Below, piece after piece: positions 57,321 through 64,000 of a stretch of 64,000 nucleotides of DNA (within the stretch, counting starts at the first letter, position 1; each line of letters opens with the position of its first letter). The position numbers were made by a program, and so were the translations under genes. The DNA is from Arthrobacter gallicola (GTDB taxonomy: Bacteria; Actinomycetota; Actinomycetes; Actinomycetales; Micrococcaceae). The notes below the pieces were generated by a model. That model ran no database searches, was not told where the DNA came from, and saw only the letters and a program-made list of their open reading frames with translations. Location of the stretch: positions 1-64,000 of the forward strand of contig NZ_JACSQD010000006.1 in assembly GCF_014836775.1 (NCBI RefSeq), read 5' to 3'.

Positions 57321-59363
57321 CTACGATCCGGCCCCGACGGCGGCAGTACCCGTGCTTGTCCGGTCCAGGTCCGGGAGCACCGCCTGGTCCCCCGTGCGGT
57401 CCCCGGCAGTCGCGCCGGGATCCTGGCCGGCACCGGCAAGAATCGCGGCAGCAATGTCATCGGCGTCGCGCAGGGTCCGGGCACCGGCGTCGGCCGGAGC
57501 TCCTGTCTCAGCGGCGATAGCCGTGCCCCACTGCACGGAGGAGAGCTGCAGGCCGAGTACGTACAGGTCCTGCTGCGGCTCGCCCTTGACGTCCAGCGGC
57601 CGGTACGGCGGCAGCGAAACGTCCAGCCCGGAGGTCATCACCGGCGTACCGTCGGCCGCCATCATGACCTTCGTGCGCGCCAGGCCGCGGTGCAGCATTC
57701 CTTCGAGCAGCGGGGACAGGCTGGCACTGACCTTGTTCGCGGGCATCATGGCCTCGACCAGGGTCTTCGCGGCGTATTCCTCGGGTGACCAGGGGGACGA
57801 CGCCGTGAAGACACCACGGGCTTCGTCCACGTCGAACCGTGGATCCGGGCCAACAAAGTGGACCAAACCGGCGCGGGTCAGCGCTGCCAGCTGCTCGATC
57901 CGCTCGGGCGGGGGCCCGCTGGCGAGCCCTTCAACCAGGGGTTCGAACCAGCCGCGCAGTTCGGTGAGCCAGGACTCTTCGGAGAGTCCGCCGTCGGCCA
58001 CCACCGCTTTGAGGACGGACCGCCCGGCGTTCAGCGCTCCGATCGCCATCTTCAGGGGGTCGTCTTCGCCCTTCGCCGACCCGGCGGCGTCGGCTTCCAG
58101 ATAGGCCAGCACGGCGGCGTCGACGTCGGCGGCACCGGTGAAGGGCCGCCGGCCCAGCGGCTGGGCGAGCGCCTCGAGGCTGGTCCGGTGCTCGGCCGGG
58201 ACGCAGCGCTGAAGCACGCGCTCCTTGGCGGCATCCCAGTCCGGTCCGTCCACGCTGAGGGCGGCATCCAAATCGCGCAGGAAGTCTCCGGCGGGTACGG
58301 TCAGGCAGTCCGGGGTGGTCCGCGCCAGCGTGGAGTAGTACGCCCAGATGGCATCCCGGTGCAGCAGCGGCCAGAAGTCATGGTCGAACCCGGGCTGGAT
58401 TCCTTCGGCCGCGAAGCTGCCCGCCGCTTCGCGGGTGAACCAGCGCAGCTGCACGCTCTTCGGCAGGTAGCTGTTCAGCCGGGCCTTGGCGCGGTAGGGC
58501 GTTCCGCGCCGGGAGGCGGCGACCAGCACCGGCTCGCGGCCGCTGGGTTCGTAGCGCAGCGACGTCCCGGCCGGGGCCCCGGTGGGGACAAACCGTCCAC
58601 CGCGGCCCAGCGTCACCTGGGCCATGATGTCGAAGAAGTTCAATCCCAGGCCGCGCACCAGCACGTGTTCCCCGGCGGGCAGCACGGAGAAGTCCGCGTC
58701 CGAAGGCACGGCCGGCGGCAGGTAGCGCAGGCCCAGCCGCGCTGCGGCGTCATTGAGCCGGGACTGTTCCGGGTTCAGGGCCGCGGGCAGGTGTCCCATG
58801 GCCAGGACGACGGCGTCAGCCGCCAGAGCGTCCTCGCCGGCAAGTTCCACGCTGAACCCGGTTTCGGTGCGGGCCAGCGCCAGGGCTTCGGTCCGGTGGT
58901 GGACGACGGCGGCGCCTGCGTCCGCTGCCGCGGCGGTCAGGCGGGCGTAGGTCCACTCCAGGTAGCGGCCGTACAGGGCGCGGCTGGGGAAGTCTCCCGG
59001 TTCCAGGCCTGCGGCTTCCCTGCGGTCCCCTGCGCTCAATGCGGGCGCCGGATCCAGCACCATCTTCCGCAGCCAGGCACCGAAGGAGAGTCCCGAGACG
59101 GACGGGGCGAACCCGTCCGCGGTGGCTGCGGCGGGGACCACCGTGGGAAACAGGCAGGGTGTGTTCATCAGGAACAGCCGCGGCTGGTTGGTCCGCCACA
59201 CGTGGCCGGGCCCCGGCGAATAGGGATCCACCAACCGGATGTCGAGTTCCGGGCGTTCGTCAGCCGGCAGTTCCAGGTATCTCGCGAGCAGCCGGTCCAG
59301 GACAGATATTCCACGCGGGCCGGCTCCGATGACGGCCACGCGAAGCCTCTGAGGTTTGTCCAT
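57321..59363 (-). CDS. FAD/NAD(P)-binding protein, function unknown
   Basis: This 680-residue protein begins RVAVIGAGPRGISVLDRLL, an FAD-binding Rossmann motif of the FAD-NAD(P)-binding family (PF13454). It continues with IRLVDPYSPGPGHVWRTNQPRLFLMNTPC. A second dinucleotide element is ADAVVLAMGHLP, and HVLVRGLGLNFFDIMAQVTLGRGGRF follows. The C-terminal half is helical and ends in a Gly/Ala/Thr-rich tail. The family is found in actinobacteria and some siderophore or lysine/ornithine monooxygenase relatives, but I cannot assign a reaction. The ATG 59363 is 6 nt after TACCCT. Confidence 0.82.
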   Translation of the reverse strand: MDKPQRLRVAVIGAGPRGISVLDRLLARYLELPADERPELDIRLVDPYSPGPGHVWRTNQPRLFLMNTPCLFPTVVPAAATADGFAPSVSGLSFGAWLRKMVLDPAPALSAGDRREAAGLEPGDFPSRALYGRYLEWTYARLTAAAADAGAAVVHHRTEALALARTETGFSVELAGEDALAADAVVLAMGHLPAALNPEQSRLNDAAARLGLRYLPPAVPSDADFSVLPAGEHVLVRGLGLNFFDIMAQVTLGRGGRFVPTGAPAGTSLRYEPSGREPVLVAASRRGTPYRAKARLNSYLPKSVQLRWFTREAAGSFAAEGIQPGFDHDFWPLLHRDAIWAYYSTLARTTPDCLTVPAGDFLRDLDAALSVDGPDWDAAKERVLQRCVPAEHRTSLEALAQPLGRRPFTGAADVDAAVLAYLEADAAGSAKGEDDPLKMAIGALNAGRSVLKAVVADGGLSEESWLTELRGWFEPLVEGLASGPPPERIEQLAALTRAGLVHFVGPDPRFDVDEARGVFTASSPWSPEEYAAKTLVEAMMPANKVSASLSPLLEGMLHRGLARTKVMMAADGTPVMTSGLDVSLPPYRPLDVKGEPQQDLYVLGLQLSSVQWGTAIAAETGAPADAGARTLRDADDIAAAILAGAGQDPGATAGDRTGDQAVLPDLDRTSTGTAAVGAGS

Positions 59364-59369
59364 GTACTT

Positions 59370-59375
59370 AGGGTA
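59370..59375 (-). promoter_or_regulatory. -10 box of the FAD/NAD(P)-binding protein gene
   Basis: TACCCT on the minus strand, 6 nt before ATG 59363, with no Shine-Dalgarno. Confidence 0.45.
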
Positions 59376-59429
59376 TCCGCCTGCCCGTGCTCAAGAGGGC
59401 GGCTCAGCAGCTCCGGGCTGCCGGAACTG

Positions 59430-59615
59430 CTAGGTGAAGGACACGAAGATAAACGCGGCCGCCACAAACACGCCCAGGATCCAGAACCAGCGGTTTACCC
59501 GCTTCCTGCCTTCAATATCCGTCTCCGGAATCCTTGATCCACGGAAGATCAGCACAATCAGGATGACGGCGGCGATGATCCCGGCGAACAGCAGCACGGT
59601 GGTCAAAATCGGCAC
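59430..59615 (-). CDS. Small membrane protein, two transmembrane helices
   Basis: This 61-residue protein reads helix 1 (ILTTVLLFAGIIAAVILIVLIFRG), a charged loop (SRIPETDIEGRKRVNR) and helix 2 (WFWILGVFVAAAFIFVSF). The start is set at GTG 59615 because CAGGGGG precedes it. A TTG at 59636 would add seven residues. The function is unknown. Confidence 0.65.
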   Translation of the reverse strand: MPILTTVLLFAGIIAAVILIVLIFRGSRIPETDIEGRKRVNRWFWILGVFVAAAFIFVSFT

Positions 59616-59741
59616 GGCGGCCCCCTGGGGCGTCAACGGATCTGCGTGCAGGCGACTCTACCGGGTACGGCCGCGGGAACGGTACGGTTCCCCTCGGTTG
59701 AGGGGTCCTGGCGAACGGAACAGCCCTCCGGACGGGCCCGG

Positions 59742-59794
59742 TTGGGCGGGCGCTCAATTGGGCGGGTCCGGTTGGGCGGGTCCGGTTGGGCGGC
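59742..59794 (+). repeat. Short G-rich direct repeats (TTGGGCGGG, four copies)
   Basis: TTGGGCGGG occurs at 59742, 59758 and 59772, with a near-copy (TTGGGCGGC) at 59786. Spacing is 16, 14 and 14 bp. It sits between the small membrane protein gene and the MarR gene, about 100 bp upstream of the latter. Runs of three G could support a G-quadruplex. Confidence 0.85.
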
Positions 59795-59891
59795 AACCCG
59801 GCACCGTCTCCAGCTCCCGACCCGGACGGCAGAACAGCTGCAGACTATGTTAACCAGCAGAATATCTATTCGCCCACATGACGGGTCTATC

Positions 59892-60356
59892 ATGAAGGCC
59901 ATGAGCAAAGGCACTGACGGGACCCGCCTCCCGGACCCCGTACCCGGCGAACTCGCCCGGAACCTCGGGATTGTGGCAGGCGGATACCAGTCCCGGCTGG
60001 AGGAGGTCCTGTCCGACATCCCCGGCGGCCTGCGCGGCTTCCAGGTGATCTCCGCCGTCGTCCATCATGCTCCGGAAAACCAGCAGGCGCTCGGTGCCCG
60101 CCTCGGGATTGACCGGACTGTGCTGACCTATCTGATCGACGCCCTGGCAGAGGCCGGAGCCGTGGAACGTGTCCCGGATCCAGCGGACCGTCGAGCCCGG
60201 AAGGTGATCGCCACGGATGGCGGCCGTGACCTCCTTTCCCGCTCCGACCAGCTGGTTGCTGAGACCGAGCGGGAACTGCTGGCCGCCCTGGGCAGCGACG
60301 CGGACCTCTTCAGGACCCTGGTCAACCGACTGGCCGACGCCGGACTCAGCGCATAA
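59892..60356 (+). CDS. MarR-family transcriptional regulator
   Basis: This 154-residue regulator has the MarR winged helix-turn-helix: NQQALGARLGIDRTVLTYLIDALAEAGAVERVPDPADRRARKVIATDGGRDLL, including the D-x-R-R wing. The start is ATG 59892 (MKAMSKGTDG). ATG 59901 is also possible, and neither has a strong ribosome-binding site. Frames reading in from 59646 cross the G-rich repeat and are unlikely. It lies about 160 bp upstream of the palindromic thi promoter region, but a role there is only a guess. Confidence 0.85.
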   Translation: MKAMSKGTDGTRLPDPVPGELARNLGIVAGGYQSRLEEVLSDIPGGLRGFQVISAVVHHAPENQQALGARLGIDRTVLTYLIDALAEAGAVERVPDPADRRARKVIATDGGRDLLSRSDQLVAETERELLAALGSDADLFRTLVNRLADAGLSA

Positions 60357-60513
60357 CCGGGCAGAGCCTTCCCGGGACGTTCCTGCCCCGGCCGACCTGC
60401 GGTCAGACCGCCACGCCGCGCCGCCGGACAGCAAGCAGGCCGGCGCCGAACGGGCCCGAAACCTGGGGTTCGGTACGCGGTGCACAGAACGGTTATTTCC
60501 TGGCTGGAATCCC

Positions 60514-60547
60514 CCGGTTGGCCAACCGGCCGGTTCGCCCTTAGAGT
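60514..60547 (+). promoter_or_regulatory. thi operon promoter with two overlapping palindromes
   Basis: -35 TTGGCC (60518-60523) and -10 TAGAGT (60542-60547) are 18 nt apart. A perfect 16-bp palindrome CCGGTTGGCCAACCGG (60514-60529) covers the -35. A second perfect palindrome AACCGGCCGGTT (60524-60535) shares its right half and fills the spacer. A regulator bound here would block the promoter. Confidence 0.6.
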
Positions 60548-60556
60548 CGTGGGCAG

Positions 60557-60629
60557 TGACACGGGGTGCCGCTTGGCTGAGATTAGACCCGTCGAACCTG
60601 ATCTAGTTAGGACTAGCGAAGGGATGTCG
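60557..60629 (+). promoter_or_regulatory. TPP riboswitch (THI element)
   Basis: The conserved blocks ACGGGGTGCC, GGCTGAGAT, ACCCGTCGAACCTGATC and TAGTTAGGACTAGCGAAGGGA are in order, and GACA at the start pairs with TGTC at the end. This is the standard thiamine pyrophosphate aptamer. The AAGGGA that would serve as the thiM ribosome-binding site is inside the aptamer's 3' end. Binding of TPP should therefore block translation initiation, with no need for a separate expression platform. Confidence 0.96.
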
Positions 60630-60631
60630 CC

Positions 60632-61468
60632 ATGACTTGTGGCCTGACACCATTGACCGTATCCACCCTGCTTTCCGGCCTGCGCAGCGAGCCACCGCTG
60701 GTGCAGTGCCTGACCAACACCGTGGTCACAAACTTCACCGCCAACGTGCTGCTGGCCTTGGGCGCCGCCCCGGCCATGACGGACATTCCCGGGGAAGCCG
60801 GGCCCTTCGCCAGGCTGGCCTCCGGAGTGCTGATTAACCTCGGCACGCCCCACGCCGAGCAGCGCACCGCCATGCTCGAAGCCGCCAATGCGGCCAACGA
60901 CGCCGGCACCCCCTGGGTCCTGGACCCCGTTGCCGTGGGCAGCCTCCCCGTGCGCACCGCCCTCGCCGCCGAGCTTTTGGAGCTGCGGCCCACCGCGATC
61001 CGCGCCAACGCGTCGGAGGTTATGGCGCTGGCCGGGCTGGGGGCGGGTGGACGCGGCGTGGACGCCACGGACACTGCGGAGGACGCCCTCCCCGCCGCGG
61101 CGCTCCTGGCCCAGAAGTACGGCTCCATCGTTGCTGTCTCCGGACCCACCGACGTCATCACGGACGGCGTCTCCACGGTGCGGATCAGCAACGGAGACGC
61201 ATTACTGACCCGGGTTACCGGCGGCGGCTGCGCCCTCGGTGCGGTCACTGCCGCGTTCCTGGCCGTGGCGGATGGTGCTGTGGCGGACGACGGAGCAGAC
61301 ATCAGGGGAAGACTGGCCGCGGTGGCTGCTGCCACCGCCGTTTACACGCTGGCGGCCGAGCTGGCCGCCCGGCAGGCAGCCGGGCCGGGCAGTTTTGTGC
61401 CGGCGTTCCTGGACGCGCTGGCAAACCTTGCCGCCGAGGATATCGACGCGAAGCTGGTGGCAGCATGA
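60632..61468 (+). CDS. thiM: Hydroxyethylthiazole kinase
   Basis: This 278-residue kinase phosphorylates 4-methyl-5-hydroxyethylthiazole for thiamine salvage. Diagnostic features are [40 protein letters not shown] and the active-site [18 protein letters not shown] with its Cys. Its ATG follows the TPP riboswitch by 3 nt. It overlaps thiE by 4 bp (ATGA). It supplies the thiazole half for ThiE. Confidence 0.95.
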   Translation: MTCGLTPLTVSTLLSGLRSEPPLVQCLTNTVVTNFTANVLLALGAAPAMTDIPGEAGPFARLASGVLINLGTPHAEQRTAMLEAANAANDAGTPWVLDPVAVGSLPVRTALAAELLELRPTAIRANASEVMALAGLGAGGRGVDATDTAEDALPAAALLAQKYGSIVAVSGPTDVITDGVSTVRISNGDALLTRVTGGGCALGAVTAAFLAVADGAVADDGADIRGRLAAVAAATAVYTLAAELAARQAAGPGSFVPAFLDALANLAAEDIDAKLVAA

Positions 61469-62187
61469 ACCCCGGATTGCCCGCGGCCGCCCTGGCCCTG
61501 CCACCCCGGGACCTGGCCCGGAACACGGGTATCTATCTGGTGACCGACACGACCCAGTGCGGTGCCCGCGGCGTCGTGGACACCGTGCGCGCCGCCGTCG
61601 CCGGTGGGATCCGGACCGTGCAGATCCGGGAAAAGCACGCCTCGGCCGCAGACTTTTATGCCCTGGTCCTCGCCGTCGCCCAGGAAGTTAGTGACCAGGC
61701 AGTTAATAACCAGGCCGCCAAGGACCAGACGCTGGTGCTGGTGGATGACCGGGTGGACATTTATCTGGCCGCCCGGGCCGCCGGTGCGCGGGTCCACGGA
61801 GTGCATGTGGGGCAGAGCGACCTTCCCGTTGCGGCCGTCCGCGCGGTCGTGGGACCGGACGCCGTCGTCGGCCTGACCGCTAACACCACGGCCCACCTCA
61901 ATGCTGTGCGGGCATGCGCGCCCGGCACGGTGGACTATCTCGGCGTCGGCGTCATCCGTCCCACCAGCACCAAACCGGATCATCCGAAACCCCTGGGCTT
62001 GGATGGATTCCAGGCGTTTGCTCCTGCCTCGCCGGTCCCGTCTGTGGCGATCGGCGGGATTGAGCTACCGGACATTCCTGCTCTCCGCGCCGCCGGAGCT
62101 TCGGGCGCAGCGGTGGTGTCGGCCGTCTGCGCGGCCGCCGATCCGCTCCGCAGCGCCCGGGAGCTGGTGGCAGCATGGAACGCCTAG
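61465..62187 (+). CDS. thiE: Thiamine-phosphate synthase
   Basis: This 240-residue TIM-barrel enzyme joins HMP-PP and thiazole phosphate. Motifs: [26 protein letters not shown] (phosphate-binding Arg-Glu-Lys), [45 protein letters not shown] and VAIGGIE near the C-terminus. It overlaps thiM by 4 bp and thiD by 13 bp, so the three are translationally coupled. An insertion ([17 protein letters not shown]) lengthens one loop. Confidence 0.95.
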   Translation: MNPGLPAAALALPPRDLARNTGIYLVTDTTQCGARGVVDTVRAAVAGGIRTVQIREKHASAADFYALVLAVAQEVSDQAVNNQAAKDQTLVLVDDRVDIYLAARAAGARVHGVHVGQSDLPVAAVRAVVGPDAVVGLTANTTAHLNAVRACAPGTVDYLGVGVIRPTSTKPDHPKPLGLDGFQAFAPASPVPSVAIGGIELPDIPALRAAGASGAAVVSAVCAAADPLRSARELVAAWNA

Positions 62188-63800
62188 CCTCCGCGGAAAC
62201 TTTGCCGCCGTCGGACACCGGCCGCAGCATTCCGCGGGTCCTGAGCATCGCGGGCACCGATCCCAGCGGGGGCGCGGGCATTCAGGCAGATCTGAAGTCC
62301 ATTGCTGCCACCGGCGGTTACGGCATGGCGGCGGTGACCGCACTGGTGGCGCAGAACACCCACGGCGTCCGGTCCGTCCACACGCCCCCGGCGGACTTCC
62401 TGCTCCAGCAGCTGGAGGCGGTGAGTGACGACGTCGTGATTGACGCCGTAAAGATCGGCATGCTGGGCACTGCGGAACTGACGCAGACGGTGGGCAGGTG
62501 GCTCGCGGAGGTGCGCCCGCCGGTGGTGGTGCTGGACCCCGTGATGGTGGCTACCAGTGGCGACCGCCTGCTCAGCACCGGTGCCGAGAAGGCGCTGCGC
62601 GACCTGCTGCACCGGGTGGATCTGGTCACTCCCAACCTGCCCGAACTCGCCGTTCTGCTGCAGGAAGAGCCCGCCGCGACCTGGGACCAGGCACTTGACC
62701 AGGGACGACGGCTGGCCGGGACGTATTCGACCGCGGTGCTCGTCAAAGGCGGGCACCTTGCCGGGGAGACGGCGCCGGATGCGCTGGTGGTGCCCGACGG
62801 CGGCGGCGGGTTTGCGGTGACCGAAGTCAGTTCGGCGCGGGTTGCCACTAAGAACACCCACGGGACCGGATGCTCACTGTCCGCGGCCATGGCGACGCTG
62901 TTCGTCCGTACCGGGAATTGGGTCCGGACGCTGACGGCTGCCAAGGCCTGGCTGCAGGAGGCGCTGGAGACCGCGGATCGTCTGGACGTCGGCACTGGCC
63001 ACGGACCGGTGAACCATTTCCAGGGTGTCTGGGAACGCGGTCTGGATCCTCTGCCGCCGGACACCTCCCGGACGCCCGATGCCGGGCCGGTTTCGGCAGC
63101 TGCCAGCGCGGCCCCGGCCCCCGCTGGCGTGCGGACGGCCGCTCTCTGGGAAGCGACCGCCGGTCTGCGGGCCCGGATCGCTGAACTGGACTTCATCCGG
63201 GGGCTTGGCGACGGGTCGTTGGATCACGGGGCCTTTGGCTTCTATCTGACCCAGGACGCGATCTATCTGCGCGGGTATGCCCGTGCTATGGCCCGGGCGA
63301 GCGAACTGGCGCCGCGGCTTCAGGAGCAGATTTTCTGGGCGGCGGGTGCCCGCAACGCCCTCGAAGCGGAGCTCGATCTGCACCGGAATTGGCTCGGGAC
63401 TGCGGGCGGCACCGGCGTCGAACAGGTCCTGGCTGCTCCGGCTGGCACGGACCCCTCCGGGCCGGCGACCCGCGGTTATCTGGAGCATCTGCTCGGCCGG
63501 GACCGGTCTGTGGAGGAGCACATCCAGTACGCCCGCCTGGTGGGAGCGGTGCTCCCCTGTTTCTGGGTCTATGCGGAGGTGGGAGCCAGGCTCCAGCGCC
63601 TGAATCATACGGCCCATCCGTATCGGGAATGGCTGGACACCTACGCCGATCCCGGCTTCGCCGCCGCCACCGAACAGGCCATTGGGATCCTGGAAACCGT
63701 CCTGGCCCGGAATGCATCCGAACGGCAGGCCGCGCAGGAAGCGTTTACTGGTTCTGTGCAGTGGGAACACGACTTTTTTGCCGCCGGCACGCTCCCCTGA
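62175..63800 (+). CDS. thiD: ThiD-TenA fusion: HMP/HMP-phosphate kinase with thiaminase II domain
   Basis: This 541-residue protein has an N-terminal HMP(-P) kinase (residues about 18-285: SIAGTDPSGGAGIQADLKSI, VLDPVMVATSGDRLL, ATKNTHGTGCSLSAAMATLF). A Pro/Ala linker (about 295-315) follows, then a C-terminal TenA domain (about 318-541). TenA features are FYLTQDAIYLRGYARAMARA, PCFWVYAEVG with the catalytic Cys, and a late FTGSVQWEHDFF. TenA releases HMP from degraded thiamine or aminopyrimidine, and ThiD then phosphorylates it. Such ThiD-TenA fusions are known. The first codons overlap thiE. Confidence 0.94.
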   Translation: MERLASAETLPPSDTGRSIPRVLSIAGTDPSGGAGIQADLKSIAATGGYGMAAVTALVAQNTHGVRSVHTPPADFLLQQLEAVSDDVVIDAVKIGMLGTAELTQTVGRWLAEVRPPVVVLDPVMVATSGDRLLSTGAEKALRDLLHRVDLVTPNLPELAVLLQEEPAATWDQALDQGRRLAGTYSTAVLVKGGHLAGETAPDALVVPDGGGGFAVTEVSSARVATKNTHGTGCSLSAAMATLFVRTGNWVRTLTAAKAWLQEALETADRLDVGTGHGPVNHFQGVWERGLDPLPPDTSRTPDAGPVSAAASAAPAPAGVRTAALWEATAGLRARIAELDFIRGLGDGSLDHGAFGFYLTQDAIYLRGYARAMARASELAPRLQEQIFWAAGARNALEAELDLHRNWLGTAGGTGVEQVLAAPAGTDPSGPATRGYLEHLLGRDRSVEEHIQYARLVGAVLPCFWVYAEVGARLQRLNHTAHPYREWLDTYADPGFAAATEQAIGILETVLARNASERQAAQEAFTGSVQWEHDFFAAGTLP

Positions 63801-63904
63801 CCGGCCGCTAATCTGGGATCACATGACGGGCTGCGGGAGTTGGGGCTCGGCGGCCATCAGGAATCTCGGGCGCCGCCGGAGCCATGTCTGCCTTTTTCCC
63901 TGCC

Positions 63905-64000
63905 TCTCGGGACTTCCCTGCCACTTTGGGACACCTCGGGCGGTCTGATCCCTACCTTTCGGGACTTCCCTGCCACTGCGGGACACCTGGGGCGGCCTTT
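63905..64000. repeat. Tandem repeat with 52-bp period at the right edge (two copies seen)
   Basis: CGGGACTTCCCTGCCACT begins at 63908 and again at 63960. Each copy is followed after two variable bases by GGGACACCT and GGGCGG. A partial relative (TTCCCTGCCTCTCGGGAC) precedes the first copy. The array may continue beyond the window. The stretch 63801-63904 after thiD holds no gene or clear terminator. Confidence 0.8.

Noticed and set aside
63905..64000. A CRISPR array at the right edge
   Set aside because: The period is 52 bp but the whole unit repeats with scattered changes. There are no unique spacers between identical repeats, and no cas genes.

Overview
The window is high-GC actinobacterial DNA. 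I read it as a chromosome segment from an Arthrobacter-like member of the Micrococcaceae. The reasons are the gene order carD-ispD-ispF-cysS-rlmB, a GlgE-type alpha-glucan operon, a senX3-regX3/phoU locus, a proteasome activator ending in GQYL, and many start codons placed 5-7 nt after a TANNNT -10 box. Genus is inferred from remembered gene orders, not from a search. No phage, insertion sequence, transposase or CRISPR array is visible.

Layout: 1-376 holds what looks like the promoter and boxA leader of an rRNA operon reading off the left edge. 377-8003 is a tightly coupled leftward operon glgE-treS-(mak+glgB), divergent from glgP (8203-10827). 10892-17436 (leftward) is carD, ispD, ispF, cysS, rlmB, glgX. 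17678-21095 has a lipoprotein, regX3, senX3 and phoU with a PHO-box-like repeat. 21223-27946 has gpmA, a methyltransferase-like protein, a DUF2516 protein, a trans-sulfuration enzyme, tmk, holB and a secreted peptidase-like hydrolase. 28066-31202 has tRNA-Thr, an alpha/beta hydrolase preceded by a GGGGCT microsatellite, and an aldehyde dehydrogenase. 31257-36091 has a UvrA2/DrrC-type ATPase with a structured leader, an orphan FliA/WhiG-type sigma factor next to a sigma-28-like promoter and candidate small RNA, and an aldo-keto reductase. 36240-41522 has bpa with a partner gene, cstA-ybdD and a quinone reductase. 41585-47705 has tRNA-Ser, a septum-formation-type lipoprotein, a 1491-residue secreted nuclease/nucleotidase and a hypothetical gene. 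47713-55795 has an isolated ctaD and a histidine-degradation operon. 56146-59615 has a PRISE-type reductase, an FAD/NAD(P)-binding protein and a small membrane protein. 59892-63800 has a MarR regulator and a TPP-riboswitch thiM-thiE-thiD/tenA salvage operon. The right edge enters a repeat with a 52-bp period.

How the genes work together: TreS, maltokinase, GlgE and GlgB turn trehalose into branched alpha-glucan via maltose and maltose-1-phosphate, while GlgP and GlgX break it down. The hut genes take urocanate to glutamate, probably with an M20 amidohydrolase in place of HutG. The thi genes recover the thiazole and pyrimidine parts of thiamine. SenX3-RegX3-PhoU controls phosphate, and the large secreted nuclease/5'-nucleotidase is a plausible target.

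The observations I consider most worth a second look are the sigma-28-like promoter plus terminator beside the orphan sigma gene (35115-35225), the attenuator-like leader of the UvrA2 gene (31532-31709), the GGGGCT repeat (29450-29530), the nested palindromes over the thi promoter (60514-60547), the operator-like repeat between glgE and glgP (8014-8040), and the M20 enzyme in the hut operon. I see no clear candidate for a wholly new multi-gene system.
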